From Thereva unica (Eukaryota > Arthropoda > Insecta > Diptera > Therevidae), in the NCBI GenBank assembly GCA_949987705.1, contig OX465283.1:160533850-160597849 (forward strand): DNA of 64,000 bases, given 5' to 3'. The translations under genes and the position numbers were made by a program. This document shows, in pieces, positions 10,160-19,934 of the stretch (positions are counted from its first letter, which is position 1; each line of letters begins with the position of its first letter). The notes under the pieces are model-generated. The model was not told the origin of the DNA. It ran no database searches and was given only the letters and a program-made list of their open reading frames with translations.

Positions 10160-11690
10160 ATTAATGCGAGCGCAATAACAGATAGAGTAGTTTTGTGAGT
10201 GATGTCTTGCATAATATTAGTTAAAATTATTTTAACATAAATTCCCTATAGTTCATTCACTGGTCAAATTTAGATTCCAACTAATTACGAATGTAGGAAT
10301 CGAGTATCTCCTCTAAATACACAAAAATCGCAATTGAAATTCCTCCAAGGGAAATTACATATAATAAAACGCACCCTTCGACACTCCAACCACCAGCAAC
10401 AGATAAAATCCGCCCCATTTTGTTGTTATTGCCCGGAATGGATTCTGTATGATCAAGGGACGTCGGAGTATTCCGAAATAAAATTTAAAGAGCCACAAAA
10501 ATTTTAGTTTGATTTAAAATTTACATTTAATTAACCAAAAAAATCCACAAAAATATTTTACAGGCAAAGCGAGAACCCAGCATCCCTCATACACACTCCA
10601 CATGGGTGTGTGGGTGGGTGGGTGGATGGAAATTGAGCGTTTCTGTGGACACCGAAATGCACCGCAAACTATCCCCCCTTTAAACATTTGCCCTCGTGAT
10701 GACGCTTAAATTAGAGATTTTTCAGGCTGTGTTAATTAAGCTGATTAAAATGTTTTCAAGGGCCACCGTTAGAGGGGGCAAACGTAGACGTCAGGTTTGT
10801 TTTTAATTAAATCTTCCTACTGTGTGCCTTAAGGTTTGAGAGGTCCCTCTGATTGTCACTCGTCGAAGCTAGCCCAGGCGTTAATTTATGCAAGAGCTTT
10901 TCTCCGGAATAGTGCTTAGTCAAAGGTTTTTTTCTAGTTGTGCACACATGTTTACGTATCAACAAGTTCTGGAGCGGTGATTGCCACAATTAGCGAAGGC
11001 GTAATTGATGTTTAGTATTATATTATATTTGTTTATCTGGCAGATGACAGCACAATTTCTTATTGTGTGTGGGACTATTTTGTTTGCTCTTTCACAAAAG
11101 ATATAAGGATGTGTGGGTTTAGAATGAGCAAGCGCCAGATTATCGCTTTTCGAATCTATTTTGCTAACAATTAAGAATGTAAATTTAATCAAATTTTCGG
11201 TGAAATGCCTCTAGTTAACTATTGATTAACAACTCAACTTTAATTAGCATTATTCAATAAGTATTACTTAACATTGTTAATTTCCCATTATAGGGAAGTT
11301 ATTGTAATCGGTCCGAATTCGAAAAATTTTCAACGCGTATTTTCATTTTTCAATGTCCCAATAGCATTTTAAGCAATAATTTAAGAATAAGTATATGTGT
11401 GTGTGTACGTATGAGACATTTCTTCCTGCACGATATCGTATGAATCAAAAAAGATAACGCTTCGTTAGAAGGATATTAACGAAAATATAATCTGAAGATT
11501 TTCATAAAATTCGGTTGAATCGTTTTTTTTTGTTTAAACGTCGTTCGTTATTTTTGTAGCTGCATCACACCGCGCGTACCAAAAATTATATCGACTCCTT
11601 TGAGGTCGGGCCTTTTTTTAAATGAAAAAACTTCGGCTAAGTGTCAGAAAGACCTTAAATAAATAAGTTTCGCTAATATCTAATAAACTC
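10160..11690. other. Unassigned AT-rich sequence
   Basis: No gene seen. It includes a short GGGT-type microsatellite near 10603-10630 (GGGTGTGTGGGTGGGTGGGT) and GTGTGTGT near 11397. Confidence 0.5.
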
Positions 11691-11767
11691 GATGGAATGA
11701 GACCCGTTCTAAACGAAGTGACCTTTTTGTATTCTGCGCAGCGATAGCTTTCCAACAAAACGAAATC

Positions 11768-11842
11768 CGACACTCGGGGACTCGGGACGTCCCCACAACG
11801 GATAAGCTGCTGTCGGTGCCGCTTTAAAAAATGCGGTTTCTT
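11768..11842 (-). pseudogene. RTE-like LINE 3' terminal scrap
   Basis: The minus strand reads A-A-P-T-A-A-Y-P-L-W-G-R-P, matching the C-terminal AAPTAAYPLRGRP of the intact RTE copy (about 49060-49095). Only about 25 codons are alignable and the rest of this 73-codon frame is unrelated. Confidence 0.55.
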
Positions 11843-11979
11843 GCCTAGTTTCTTCGGTTTCCCGATTCTGGTCAATTCGGCAGGTCGACCGCCTTCGTCC
11901 TTTCACACCCTGAACTTGGTACCAGACCACGGCGGAACTAAGACCTTCCCTGATCTATCTAAGACCTCCCCTAAGACCT

Positions 11980-12127
11980 TCCCTGATCTATCATATTCTC
12001 TTCTATCTTTCAAACCAAGCTTGCTACTAGACATTGCACCACGATCTGAACGACATGACAGACAGGTAGTACAAAGGGTGATTCCTAAGCTTGGTTTTCC
12101 CACAAATAAAAATAGAATAAGTAGTTG
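11980..12127 (+). mobile_element. CR1/Jockey-like LINE 3' UTR fragment
   Basis: The block with CAAGCTTGCTACTAGACA, then CGAACGACATGACAGAC, then GTAGTACAAAGGGTGATTCC is shared with the minus-strand sequence at 22900-23015, where it follows the C-terminus of a CR1-like LINE. It ends in an A-rich CACAAATAAAAATAGAATAAG. It is therefore the 3' end of that family without its coding part. A direct repeat CTTCCCTGATCTATC (about 11944-11995) lies upstream. Confidence 0.65.
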
Positions 12128-12282
12128 AATGCCATTCTTTCAATTGGATTTTGCATTTCTGACTTCTGGCGAAAAAGCAACAATTTCAAGCACGAACTGA
12201 ACATGAACTGGACTTTAGCCGGCAAAGCTACTTATGTGGATTGAACTATTATTGAACTGAGGTCGTGAAGCCAAGGCATTAC
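12127..12282 (+). mobile_element. MITE family A, right half only
   Basis: This shares GCATTTCTGACTTCTGGCG, AAAAAGCAA and GCACGAACTGAACATGAA with the complete copy at 38862-39191 and with 33943-34328. It ends in a degraded terminal repeat (GTCGTGAAGCCAAGGCATTA against CCGGTGAAGCCGGGGTAT). The left half is absent, so it is a truncated, non-mobile copy directly abutting a LINE 3' end. Confidence 0.65.
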
Positions 12283-13640
12283 ATAATAGAAAAAAATACT
12301 TAAACCACTCGAAGCTCTGTAAACAACTAAAATTATTTATTTATCCACCTGCCATAAAGTTTTTCACTAAATAAGATTTTATGCCTGTAATCCAACAAGT
12401 CATTAAAAAGCTGCGGCCATCAAAAGTAAAAGTTTCATCACAATAAGTACATGGTGTCTAATTTTTTTACCCAGCACTGTATAAAAAAATTACAGGTCAA
12501 ACAAAAATTGATGGAAAGTTTTTCATAGAACATTAAAAACCAATGTAATGTATATATGTAATACTTTAAAGAAGATGTCCCATCGTCGGTTAAAGGCCTT
12601 AGCTTTAATCATCAGCTCCTAAATTTCTATATTACATAAATATGGGGACCGCAAAGAGAGTAATTATTTTCGAATTTTCGAACATTCATTCATTCAAACT
12701 AATAAAAAATTAACGGGATGTATCTATTGATGTCATAAAAATCATAAAAATACGAACAATAGACTAGGAGTACAAGGTCGACACACTGGAACGGTGTTTT
12801 CTCAGTTTCTGACTATCAGATAACGAGCATAGGTAATTGTGGGCAACCTTAAGACATTTCCAAATTTCTAACGGATGTAATTGTTTCTTTTCCAGATGTG
12901 AAATTCACTTGGGATTTCGTCTCTAAGTACTTTATATATAGCAAAGACACAGCACGCTGCCTATTGTTCTTGAGTTCACAGGAATTAGTTACAAGCTTAT
13001 GGGTGACACACTTATTTATGCGAATGTCAGTTTCACCTTCTAAAATTGCACAAAATATTATCATTTGTGTGAGGGAAAATTTATAACTGAAAAATGAAAT
13101 AGAAACGAAAGATACAGAGAGGGAGATTTTAGGCGGTTTCTTACGGGAGAATAAAATCTTGAAAGAAATTATGGTGGAAATATTATAGCCTTTTTTTGTT
13201 GATAGAAATCGTTATGACTTTTGTCCCATAGTTTCTATTTATTCAGGTTAAGTTTTATCAGAGTCCAACTTATCACTGTTCCAATCAGCACGTTTTTCAG
13301 AATTCATTTTTTTTATCTAATCATTGTAAAAAATCTCGAGGGATGTAGATAAAATATATATTTTGTTTTAATCGGCAATTTTGCATTATTTTTTGCTAAT
13401 CCCAAATAAAATTGCTCATTAGCAAAATACAAAGGAATTCAAATGAAATTGAAAGTAATTTCCGTTTTGAAATCACTTAAAATTAGTTTAACCATTTGGA
13501 AGTTGAGATATGGTTTTTTGACGAAGTGTCGAGATAAGATATACTTAAGGTTAGAAAAAAACTTGCACTTTAATATTATTGCTTAACACGGCCTTGCAAT
13601 GTTTCACAATGAGTGACAATAGCAAAACAATTGCCAAAAT
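12283..13640. other. Unassigned AT-rich sequence
   Basis: No gene recognised. Open frames at 12849-13064 (-) and 12898-13086 (+) overlap each other and have no motifs. Confidence 0.5.
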
Positions 13641-13649
13641 TCAAAATCG

Positions 13650-14080
13650 AGGTTAATGTGGGTAGAAATCATGCAGCGGAGATGAGACCAGAGCTCGCGT
13701 TAGGGTCAATGGAGATCGTTACCGCATCATGATCAATGGTTTTTTGTTTGAAAATATAGATGACACTTATCCGTACGAGATGTGGTTTCAACAGGAAGGA
13801 GCTACGTGTCGACGGCAACCATTGACTCATTGAAATCAAAATTTGGCGATAATTTCATTATGAGAAATGGACTTTCCAATTGGCCCCCAAGTTCATGCGA
13901 TTTAACACCTCTCGATTATTTCTCTGGGGGTTAAATACGTGGTCAATGGCTTGGCTATGGTAAACGCAACGAGAGCGTGAGCCGAAAGAGCTAAAAAATA
14001 CAGACAAATCATGGTACGCCCCTTGGTGCGGAGACAATCCGACAACAAGTCCTGATCGTGTACAACCTCTTTCACCCATG
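13650..14080 (+). pseudogene. Tc1/mariner-type transposase fragment
   Basis: In the plus frames I read G-D-R-Y-R-I-M-I-N-G-F-L-F, then the central catalytic block Y-E-M-W-F-Q-Q-E-G-A-T-C (family form MWFQQDGATCH, second catalytic Asp, here changed to Glu), then N-W-P-P-S-S-C-D-L-T-P-L-D-Y-F (family form WPPRSCDLTPLDYFLWG, which carries the last acidic residue). This is the insect mariner-like DDE transposase pattern seen in many degenerate genomic copies. The N-terminal DNA-binding half is missing and there are frameshifts, so it cannot act. No terminal repeats were found. It abuts the Gypsy integrase fragment downstream. Confidence 0.7.
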
Positions 14081-14089
14081 CGTTAGAGG

Positions 14090-14857
14090 GACAACCAAGT
14101 TAGTAGGCGAGAGATTCGTATAACCCAACCTTAAAAGAGATTGTACAGCTTTTGTGAAAGCCTGCGTTCCCTGCCAACGATCAAAGGCCCAACGGCATAC
14201 GAAAACGTACATAATCAGTAGGTGCGATTCGCTCACGTGAATATAGATATATTCGGCCCCCTACCACCGTCCAAAGGTTATCGATACGCGGTGGTCTGAC
14301 CCTTTGATATAATGGCTGAGACCATAACCCGTCATTTCGCTGAACTTTGGGTTTCAAAATACGGCGTACCGCTGAGATTCGCAACTGATTTGGGCGACAA
14401 TTTGAGTCGTCCCAATTTTGCACCCATAGGCGAACGGCCTAGTACATCAGTACATCATTGCACCCAAAGCTTATCCATCCAAGAAGACGTAGGCATTTGT
14501 ACACACGTCTTCGTCAGAAATGACACCGTGCGACCACCACTACAGCCACCATTCTACGGCCTCCACAGAGTGACACAGCAAACGGACAAACATTTCAAAG
14601 TGGAGGCGAAAGGCCGCCGAGTCTGGATTTCACTGTACCGGTGTAGATCCGTGTACTCAACGGCTGCAAACCAACCAGCCGCGATAAACACCAGACTCCC
14701 GGAGCTGAGCAAAGAGCCGAAAAATCTCGAAGAACGAGGGACGACAACGCGTTACGGGCGAAAAGTCCGGTTTAGAATGTCCCAGCGGTGGAAGCGTCAC
14801 ATGACGCTGATTACCCAGTCCCAATTTGTCGTCCGCCGCAATCGAGAGGATAAGTAG
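14090..14857 (+). pseudogene. Ty3/Gypsy integrase and C-terminal tail, degenerate
   Basis: The readings follow a Gypsy integrase. First is the tail of the zinc-binding domain (C-V-P-C-Q-R-S-K-A-Q-R-H-T near 14165). Next comes the core (a degraded D-I-F-G-P-L-P-P-S-K-G-Y-R-Y near 14250, then A-E-T-I-T-R-H-F-A-E-L-W, then the G-V-P-L-R-F-A-T-D-L-G catalytic Asp at about 14370). Last is a C-terminal HVFVRNDTVRPPLQPP-YGL/Y region followed by K-V-E-x-K-G-R-R-V-W-I-S-L (14500-14640), typical of the Mag-like branch. The block with the last catalytic Glu and A-Y-H-P-Q is largely deleted. Stops and shifts are frequent. No LTR was recognised next to it. Confidence 0.75.
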
Positions 14858-14929
14858 TTGTAAATAAATTAATGATAGATATCACAAATGAATTAAAGTT
14901 TTTTCTTGAATACCTCTCGTCTCAGAATG

Positions 14930-15115
14930 AGGACTTTAAGGCCTGGCACACATTAAGCGTTCGGCGTTGCGTTTTGCGGCCGTTAGTAGTGTATTTGTAG
15001 GTAAAAAGCGCGCGTTAGCATGTGTACACCTAATAGAAACTCTTTGATTCTTAGAACGCTCATTTCAAAAGCACGCGCTTCAAAACGGCCAATGTGTACT
15101 AGGCCTAAGAGTCCT
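14930..15115. mobile_element. 186-bp MITE with AGGACT-AGGCCT terminal inverted repeats
   Basis: The left end AGGACTTTAAGGCCTGGCAC pairs with the right end read in reverse, AGGACTCTTAGGCCTAGTAC, and complementarity continues into ACACATT. The interior contains several GCG-rich words (GCGTTGCG, GCGCGCGTTAG, GCACGCGC). It has no coding capacity. Target duplication is unclear because the outermost bases are themselves complementary. The size and termini fit a hAT-like MITE, which I infer. Confidence 0.6.
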
Positions 15116-16050
15116 ACACCTAAATTATTGCAGTCATCCAAAATGTGTTTGGTCGTTAACACGTTCAAATTTTGGTTTTCAGTTAACCTCATCATTGTTA
15201 GGAGTGATGGACCTAAAGCACTGTTGTTCAACGTTTAATCCAACACTGGATTGGGTGTCTAAACTGTTCGAGTGGCGCTGGAATGAAAAAGTAGACTGTC
15301 AATCGTCATTGGACTTAGATTGTTCACTGGAATTGATACATTCCAGTGCGGGTTCCTATTATTCCATTGGCGCTGGTTTCGGTCATTTGGCTGGATTGCT
15401 ACTGGAATAATGTGAATCAGGTATTAAAATTGTCCGCCTTCCCCAATGTTCTCTCTCACTCTCTTCCACATAAACCCAGTTCATTCGTTCCTTTTGTGCG
15501 TTCGATCTCGTCTAAACCGGCCCAATTCTGTAACAAATATTGATCAGCGAAATTTAACTTATCTAAAGGGTTCCAATGTCGACGAATAATAGATATTGTC
15601 AATGCGGCTCTCAATAATACTGACGAGGTGCATTGAAAGAGCATATTGAACGTTTACCAAGGGTTCAAACGCACCGTCAATTTATAATTTATTGAAGCCT
15701 ATTGATAGAAATTTTGATTGAAGCCCATAATCGTCGAATTGATGAGATTATTGAAGCGTATTGACAGAATCGTCAATATTATTGTCGTAAAACCTTTACA
15801 AAGAGGCAGGGATACTTTTCCAAAGTCCGAATTCACTTTTAATAATAATTATCAAAGAAATTGTTTCTCGTTTTTGTTTTCTACACTGTTAGTTTGTTTT
15901 TTATTTCAGTTTTCTTTAATTTCATAACTGCATATCAAATTAATTCTGTGCTCTGTGCAAAGCTTGAATGAGTTTTATGTGGGTTACGCAAATAAGCAAA
16001 ATGATTATTACATTTCACGAACGTTATAGTACACTTTTTCAATTTTTTTG

Positions 16051-16082
<32 letters not shown>

Positions 16083-17289
16083 ATTAATCCACAAAGTTGA
16101 GGAATAGAAAGTTTCTGATAAGGTCCATTAAGTCCATGGTTTATGCGGTTAACCAACCGTCGGAAAAGGTCAGCAAATAGTAGTAGGCAATAAAGACATA
16201 ACTATATAATGTAAAAAACTACAAAAACTCAACTAACTTAGCCATTACTATGTCTAAGTTGCGGTTGTGGCTGTAAAAACATAATTCATTCATTAACGTA
16301 GACAAAGAATATATTTTTTATAATCACCCATCGGAGACAAAATCAATTAAAGTAGTAGGTGATGTTTTTGAAAGTTACCCTTTGCTATATAAGGGTTCTA
16401 CACTATACGATTATTAGGATTAATATTTTTAGAGAAACTACAGAAAAATAAATTAATCAACAGCTTAATTAAATTAAGCAACTTTGCAAAACATACTGCC
16501 TTTTCCTTAAATCACTAAATTATGCTCTTCATCTTACAAAACACGACATTGTGATCAAAAGGGAAATTTCTCGTTCATTTTTCACAAATATTTAATTAGC
16601 GGTTTGTGGCAGCCATTGACCCAAATAAAATGTTTACAAATAACGCCACCGCAAATAAACGAACGAAAATCCTTAGGGTTTTTCGATATTGCATAAATAT
16701 GCAAGCAAAAAAAAACATGTAGTTTCCATTAATTATCGCTCGCACTGTTGAGGGGTTTCCCAAAGATGAAGCAATGTTAAAATGTCTCAAACCACTCTCA
16801 AATTCCTGTTTCCAGTCTCTCGCATTAATCAATTCTCGCCTAAGATTCGCTGCCGGACTATCACAAAATAGTGAAGGTGCAGAGCAATCTCTACTTCTAC
16901 TCCTCATAGTTAACGTTCCGCCGCTGGCAATTAGTCTCCAGCATACGTAACAAGACCAGGTGTGTCATAATATAAATTATTTAACAAGATAAAGAAGGAT
17001 TCGTCTTTGTTCCGTCGGTCGTAAACATAATTAGTCCGCCCACAATTTGTAGTCGTACGAAATTAAAAGAGAGCGCGCCACAATCTTCCAAGTGGTTACA
17101 ACAGGTGTCAACGAGAATATTGTTTTCGGTCCGAACACGATTTTAGTCGTCAGACCGGAGAAAAAAGGGGCGTCTTGCGTGTGCCGAGGACGTGAGGTCA
17201 CTCACTGGAACTGCTGGTGTTGAGTGCATCAACACCCCCTTCTAGGTTTGGAGAGGTATACTAAAACTAAAGACGTCGATGTTGCTTAC
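15116..17289. other. Unassigned sequence with A29 tract; possible start of host intron
   Basis: No gene seen. A run of 29 A lies at 16051-16079. If the donor at 17284-17289 is real, this is the 5' part of the first intron of a minus-strand gene. Confidence 0.45.
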
Positions 17290-17292
17290 CTG
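17284..17292 (-). other. Candidate 5' splice site of a host minus-strand exon
   Basis: The minus strand reads ACAG then GTAAGC, a strong match to the metazoan donor CAG|GTAAGT. It lies at the edge between CpG-rich sequence (upstream on the minus strand) and AT-rich sequence, which is where a first exon would end. There is no protein evidence for the exon. Confidence 0.35.
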
Positions 17293-18390
17293 TCGTTTGT
17301 TAAATTAATCCAATAATATTGTGAACGATATAAATCCAAATTTATATAAATTATCAACGAGAACGCTCTCGCCAGTAACAGCAGCAGCAGCAGGTAGCAG
17401 CCGAGCGCCTATGAAGAAATTACGAACGCTCCACAGAGCGAAGAAAAACTCGCTGCCGCGTGTATTATGACGTTCTCTTTTCACACAATGCTAAAAACAC
17501 AAGCTCTTATAACACACCACACAAAAGAATCGCTAATGTAAAGATGATGCCTAGATGCACGAACTGACGAACTACACTCGCTTTCACAATCGCAACAAGG
17601 TAAAAATGAGCAGCACACTGCTCCGAGCGACTCTACGCGGATAGGCACTGCTTGGGAATGCCCATGTGTTGACGAAATATTATTATGCAAAACAAGAAAC
17701 GGTACTCGCGAAGCACTTCAGTTGCATCGACACGGACGACGTTCACTCGGGCGTTGGGTAATTTTGGGAATGAAGTCGCACAGTGTAATATCGCACTTTA
17801 ACTATCGGTATCGTATCGTTCGCTTTAAGACGGGAAATTGACGTACGGCGCGAACACACACCTCACTCTGACGGAAAACGCGAGGATCAACCCTTTTTGC
17901 GAGGGGGTTGCAATAACAATGGAATCGCGTTGTGGCTCTTAGTACTTAGGCCTCACTTCGCCGAAAAATTTCGATATCAAAAACGTGAAAGTTCAGAGCT
18001 AACTCCTCCAAGACACGACTCACACGACTGAGCTATCGTCAGCGACTGGAACTGTCTGGAATGCAAGAGAAGAGATGTGCCACTCGACGCGACGACCCGA
18101 GTTTGCGACTGCTCTCACGCCCGACTCTACCTTAAACAGAACCGGGCAGCGACAGCGCGCCTGGAACGGCCCCAGCGCCACCCTGTGACGATTTTATCGG
18201 AATCAGATACACTGTCATTGAATAATTAATTTAAGTCCCGCAGGATTACGCGTCGTGTCTGTCTAAATGTTTGCGAGTAATTTAATGCAGCAAGTGACGT
18301 TAACGACTTGTGCGATATTATTTTCGGCCTCGCAGCGAGCGATTTCCAATTAACATGACATAATTATTATCGGAAGCGCTCTGCCCTTGT
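17290..18390 (-). promoter_or_regulatory. CpG-rich block: candidate promoter and 5' UTR exon of a host gene (-)
   Basis: Compared with its AT-rich, TE-filled surroundings this kilobase is GC- and CpG-rich, has no element ends and no transposon protein matches, and ends in a good minus-strand splice donor at 17289. It contains CAG repeats (AACAGCAGCAGCAGCAGGTAGCAGC near 17380) and a TCAGTC initiator-like motif on the minus strand at 18026-18031. No long ORF is present, so it would be a non-coding first exon. I infer a promoter from composition and context. An enhancer or an unrecognised repeat is possible, and neither the downstream exons nor a transcription start can be proven here. Confidence 0.35.
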
Positions 18391-18720
18391 AAGGCACGAA
18401 ATGTAATGCCTTCGGCGCTTCTGCCTGCTTCTAGCCGCGATATAAAGTCGCGGTTTTTTTCTTACGACCCCGGAATTCGATGCAGCCGTGTAACCTGGTT
18501 CCACGTGATCAGGGCTAGAAAGTTACCGGTTCGCTGGTTACATCGTAATGGGATGAATTACGCGCGAGAAAAAGTCCCCCGCTACAGGTTATACTGCACG
18601 CTGTTGCTGCTTGGAATGAGGCGCGCTGCTGCCGCGCTTCTACCATTCTTCTATCGGCAGTGCTGGGGTGCCTTGGGAAATGTCCCGTGGTGGGATTTTT
18701 TCATGCTCTGTTTTCTTTCG
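18391..18720. promoter_or_regulatory. GC-rich block with Grainyhead-like sites
   Basis: The sequence holds AACCTGGTT (about 18489-18497), GTTACCGGTT (about 18521-18530) and CTGGTTACAT within 50 bp; these are close to the Grainyhead consensus AACCGGTT. A CACGTG E-box core also lies in between (CCACGTGATC). A 105-codon plus frame covers it but has no recognisable product. Lying just upstream of the candidate minus-strand promoter, it may be a regulatory element. Confidence 0.25.
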
Positions 18721-19103
18721 TGAAAAGAGGAGAGGGGTCATGGGAAAGTTCTTAATTACAATTGTAGACAAAAGAAAAATAATATTTTATCTGAAATAAT
18801 ACGCATAGATAAGTAGCTCAGTAAAATAGTCGGAAGGGAACCGTGTATTTTGTGTAGGCAGCAATTTTTGACCAATTTTGGTAGCGTTTTTAATTTTGGT
18901 AGTGTTGAATTTTTCATAATGAGCATTTCATGTTTGATACACCTCAGTTGGCGGACAGAATGTGCAATTGTACATGTTTTCGCAATTTGGGAGTTGTTTC
19001 CTGACGCCATCTTGTTTAGTTCATCCATCTTCTAATGATATCTACACGTGGTACTATTCTATCGTATGGTATCGAATGGGCCTGCCTACGATCAATTTTC
19101 AAG
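18721..19103. other. Unassigned short AT-rich spacer
   Basis: Nothing recognised except a GACGCCATCTTG motif near 19001-19012, which also recurs in the long-inverted-repeat elements. Confidence 0.4.
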
Positions 19104-19576
19104 TTTTTTTTTTTTTTTTTTTTTTATGTGAAAGACTAGAGTCTCAGGAAAGGCCCTTTATACTGTTAACATTCTATTTTCTTCGTATAGAGTGCAATGT
19201 CGAACAGCAGCTCTAGTCGGGGAGGAAGGAACTGTCACAACCTACCCGCGATATTTTTAGTCCACCTACTCCCAACCATTACTATCGCGACTTTGACATC
19301 GGGGCATCGAGAAACAACACGCTGGAGTGTTATGCCTCCTGAAACGAGTTGAATCTCATCAACCAACCGATGACATGCACTTTGGTGGAGCGGGAAAGGG
19401 CTAAGGAAGGCTATGACAGTAGGAATCAGGAAAGTAAAGAAGGAAGAAGAAAGAAGGAAAGTTTTGTAGGTGGGAAAGTAGAAAAGGCGAAGGACCGTGG
19501 GGCTGGCCGGGATTCGAACCCGGGACCTCTAGGACAGTAGCCAGACGCCTTACTCCCTAGGCTACCGAGGCCCCCC
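19104..19576 (-). mobile_element. tRNA-derived SINE, copy 2 (best preserved)
   Basis: On the minus strand it starts with a tRNA-like head GGGGGGCCTCGGTAGCCTAG (A-box-like TAGCCTAGGGAG) and the B box GGTTCGAATCC (19510-19520 on +). A GGAA/GAAG-rich stretch and a unique body follow, ending in A22 (T22 at 19104-19125 on +). It matches copy 1 over nearly its whole length and is longer in the purine-rich part. The long uninterrupted A tail suggests a fairly recent insertion. The 63-codon plus frame in it is not a gene. Confidence 0.85.
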
Positions 19577-19663
19577 AAAGATTAAAGCATTTTCGTTTTT
19601 TGTGGGCGTACCATATATGGAGAAGCTGTCAGATTTTTCAAGTGGGTATCTGTTGTATTTATT

Positions 19664-19934
19664 GTGAAGTATTTTGTATTTGATTCCCTTTTGTTTACCA
19701 TTTTAGTGCAGGAGCGCTACACGTTTATCGCGGAGCCGATGTCGGTAATCCAAATTAGCGAGTCTTTTATTTCAGTGTTGAAGATCATAATAAAGGAAGC
19801 CGTAGCGAGAAACCTAGGTTACGAAATACGAGCAAAACGGAAAGACTGGTTCGAAGAAGAGGGGCTAGAGTAACGGAAGATAAAAATGAAGCATATGCTA
19901 ATATGCTCCAAAGGTGCAGAACTAGAAATTCCTA
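19664..19934 (+). pseudogene. RTE-like LINE, segment 1 of an interrupted copy
   Basis: The plus strand reads I-I-K-E-A-V-A-R-N-L-G-Y-E-I-R-A-K-R-K-D-W-F-E-E-E and, after one frameshift, D-K-N-E-A-Y-A-N-M-L-Q-R-C-R-T-R-N-S. This is the linker between endonuclease and reverse transcriptase in RTE-like LINEs (the WFDEEC ... NEAY-x-x-ML-x-x-x-RTR pattern). The minus copy at 23572-25010 shows the same block (WFGEEC, N-R-A-Y-Q-V-M-L-N-R-H-R-T-R-N-S). Here the frame stops exactly at the TA where the long-TIR transposon begins, and it continues at 22322. Confidence 0.75.

Noticed and set aside
9511..10212. 233-codon minus-strand frame
   Set aside because: Complete shadow of the RTE-like C-terminus on the plus strand, whose motifs are clear.
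19349..19540. 63-codon frame ending in AGRDSNPGPLGQ
   Set aside because: Translation of the antisense of the SINE tRNA-like head; such peptides appear in many automatic annotations.
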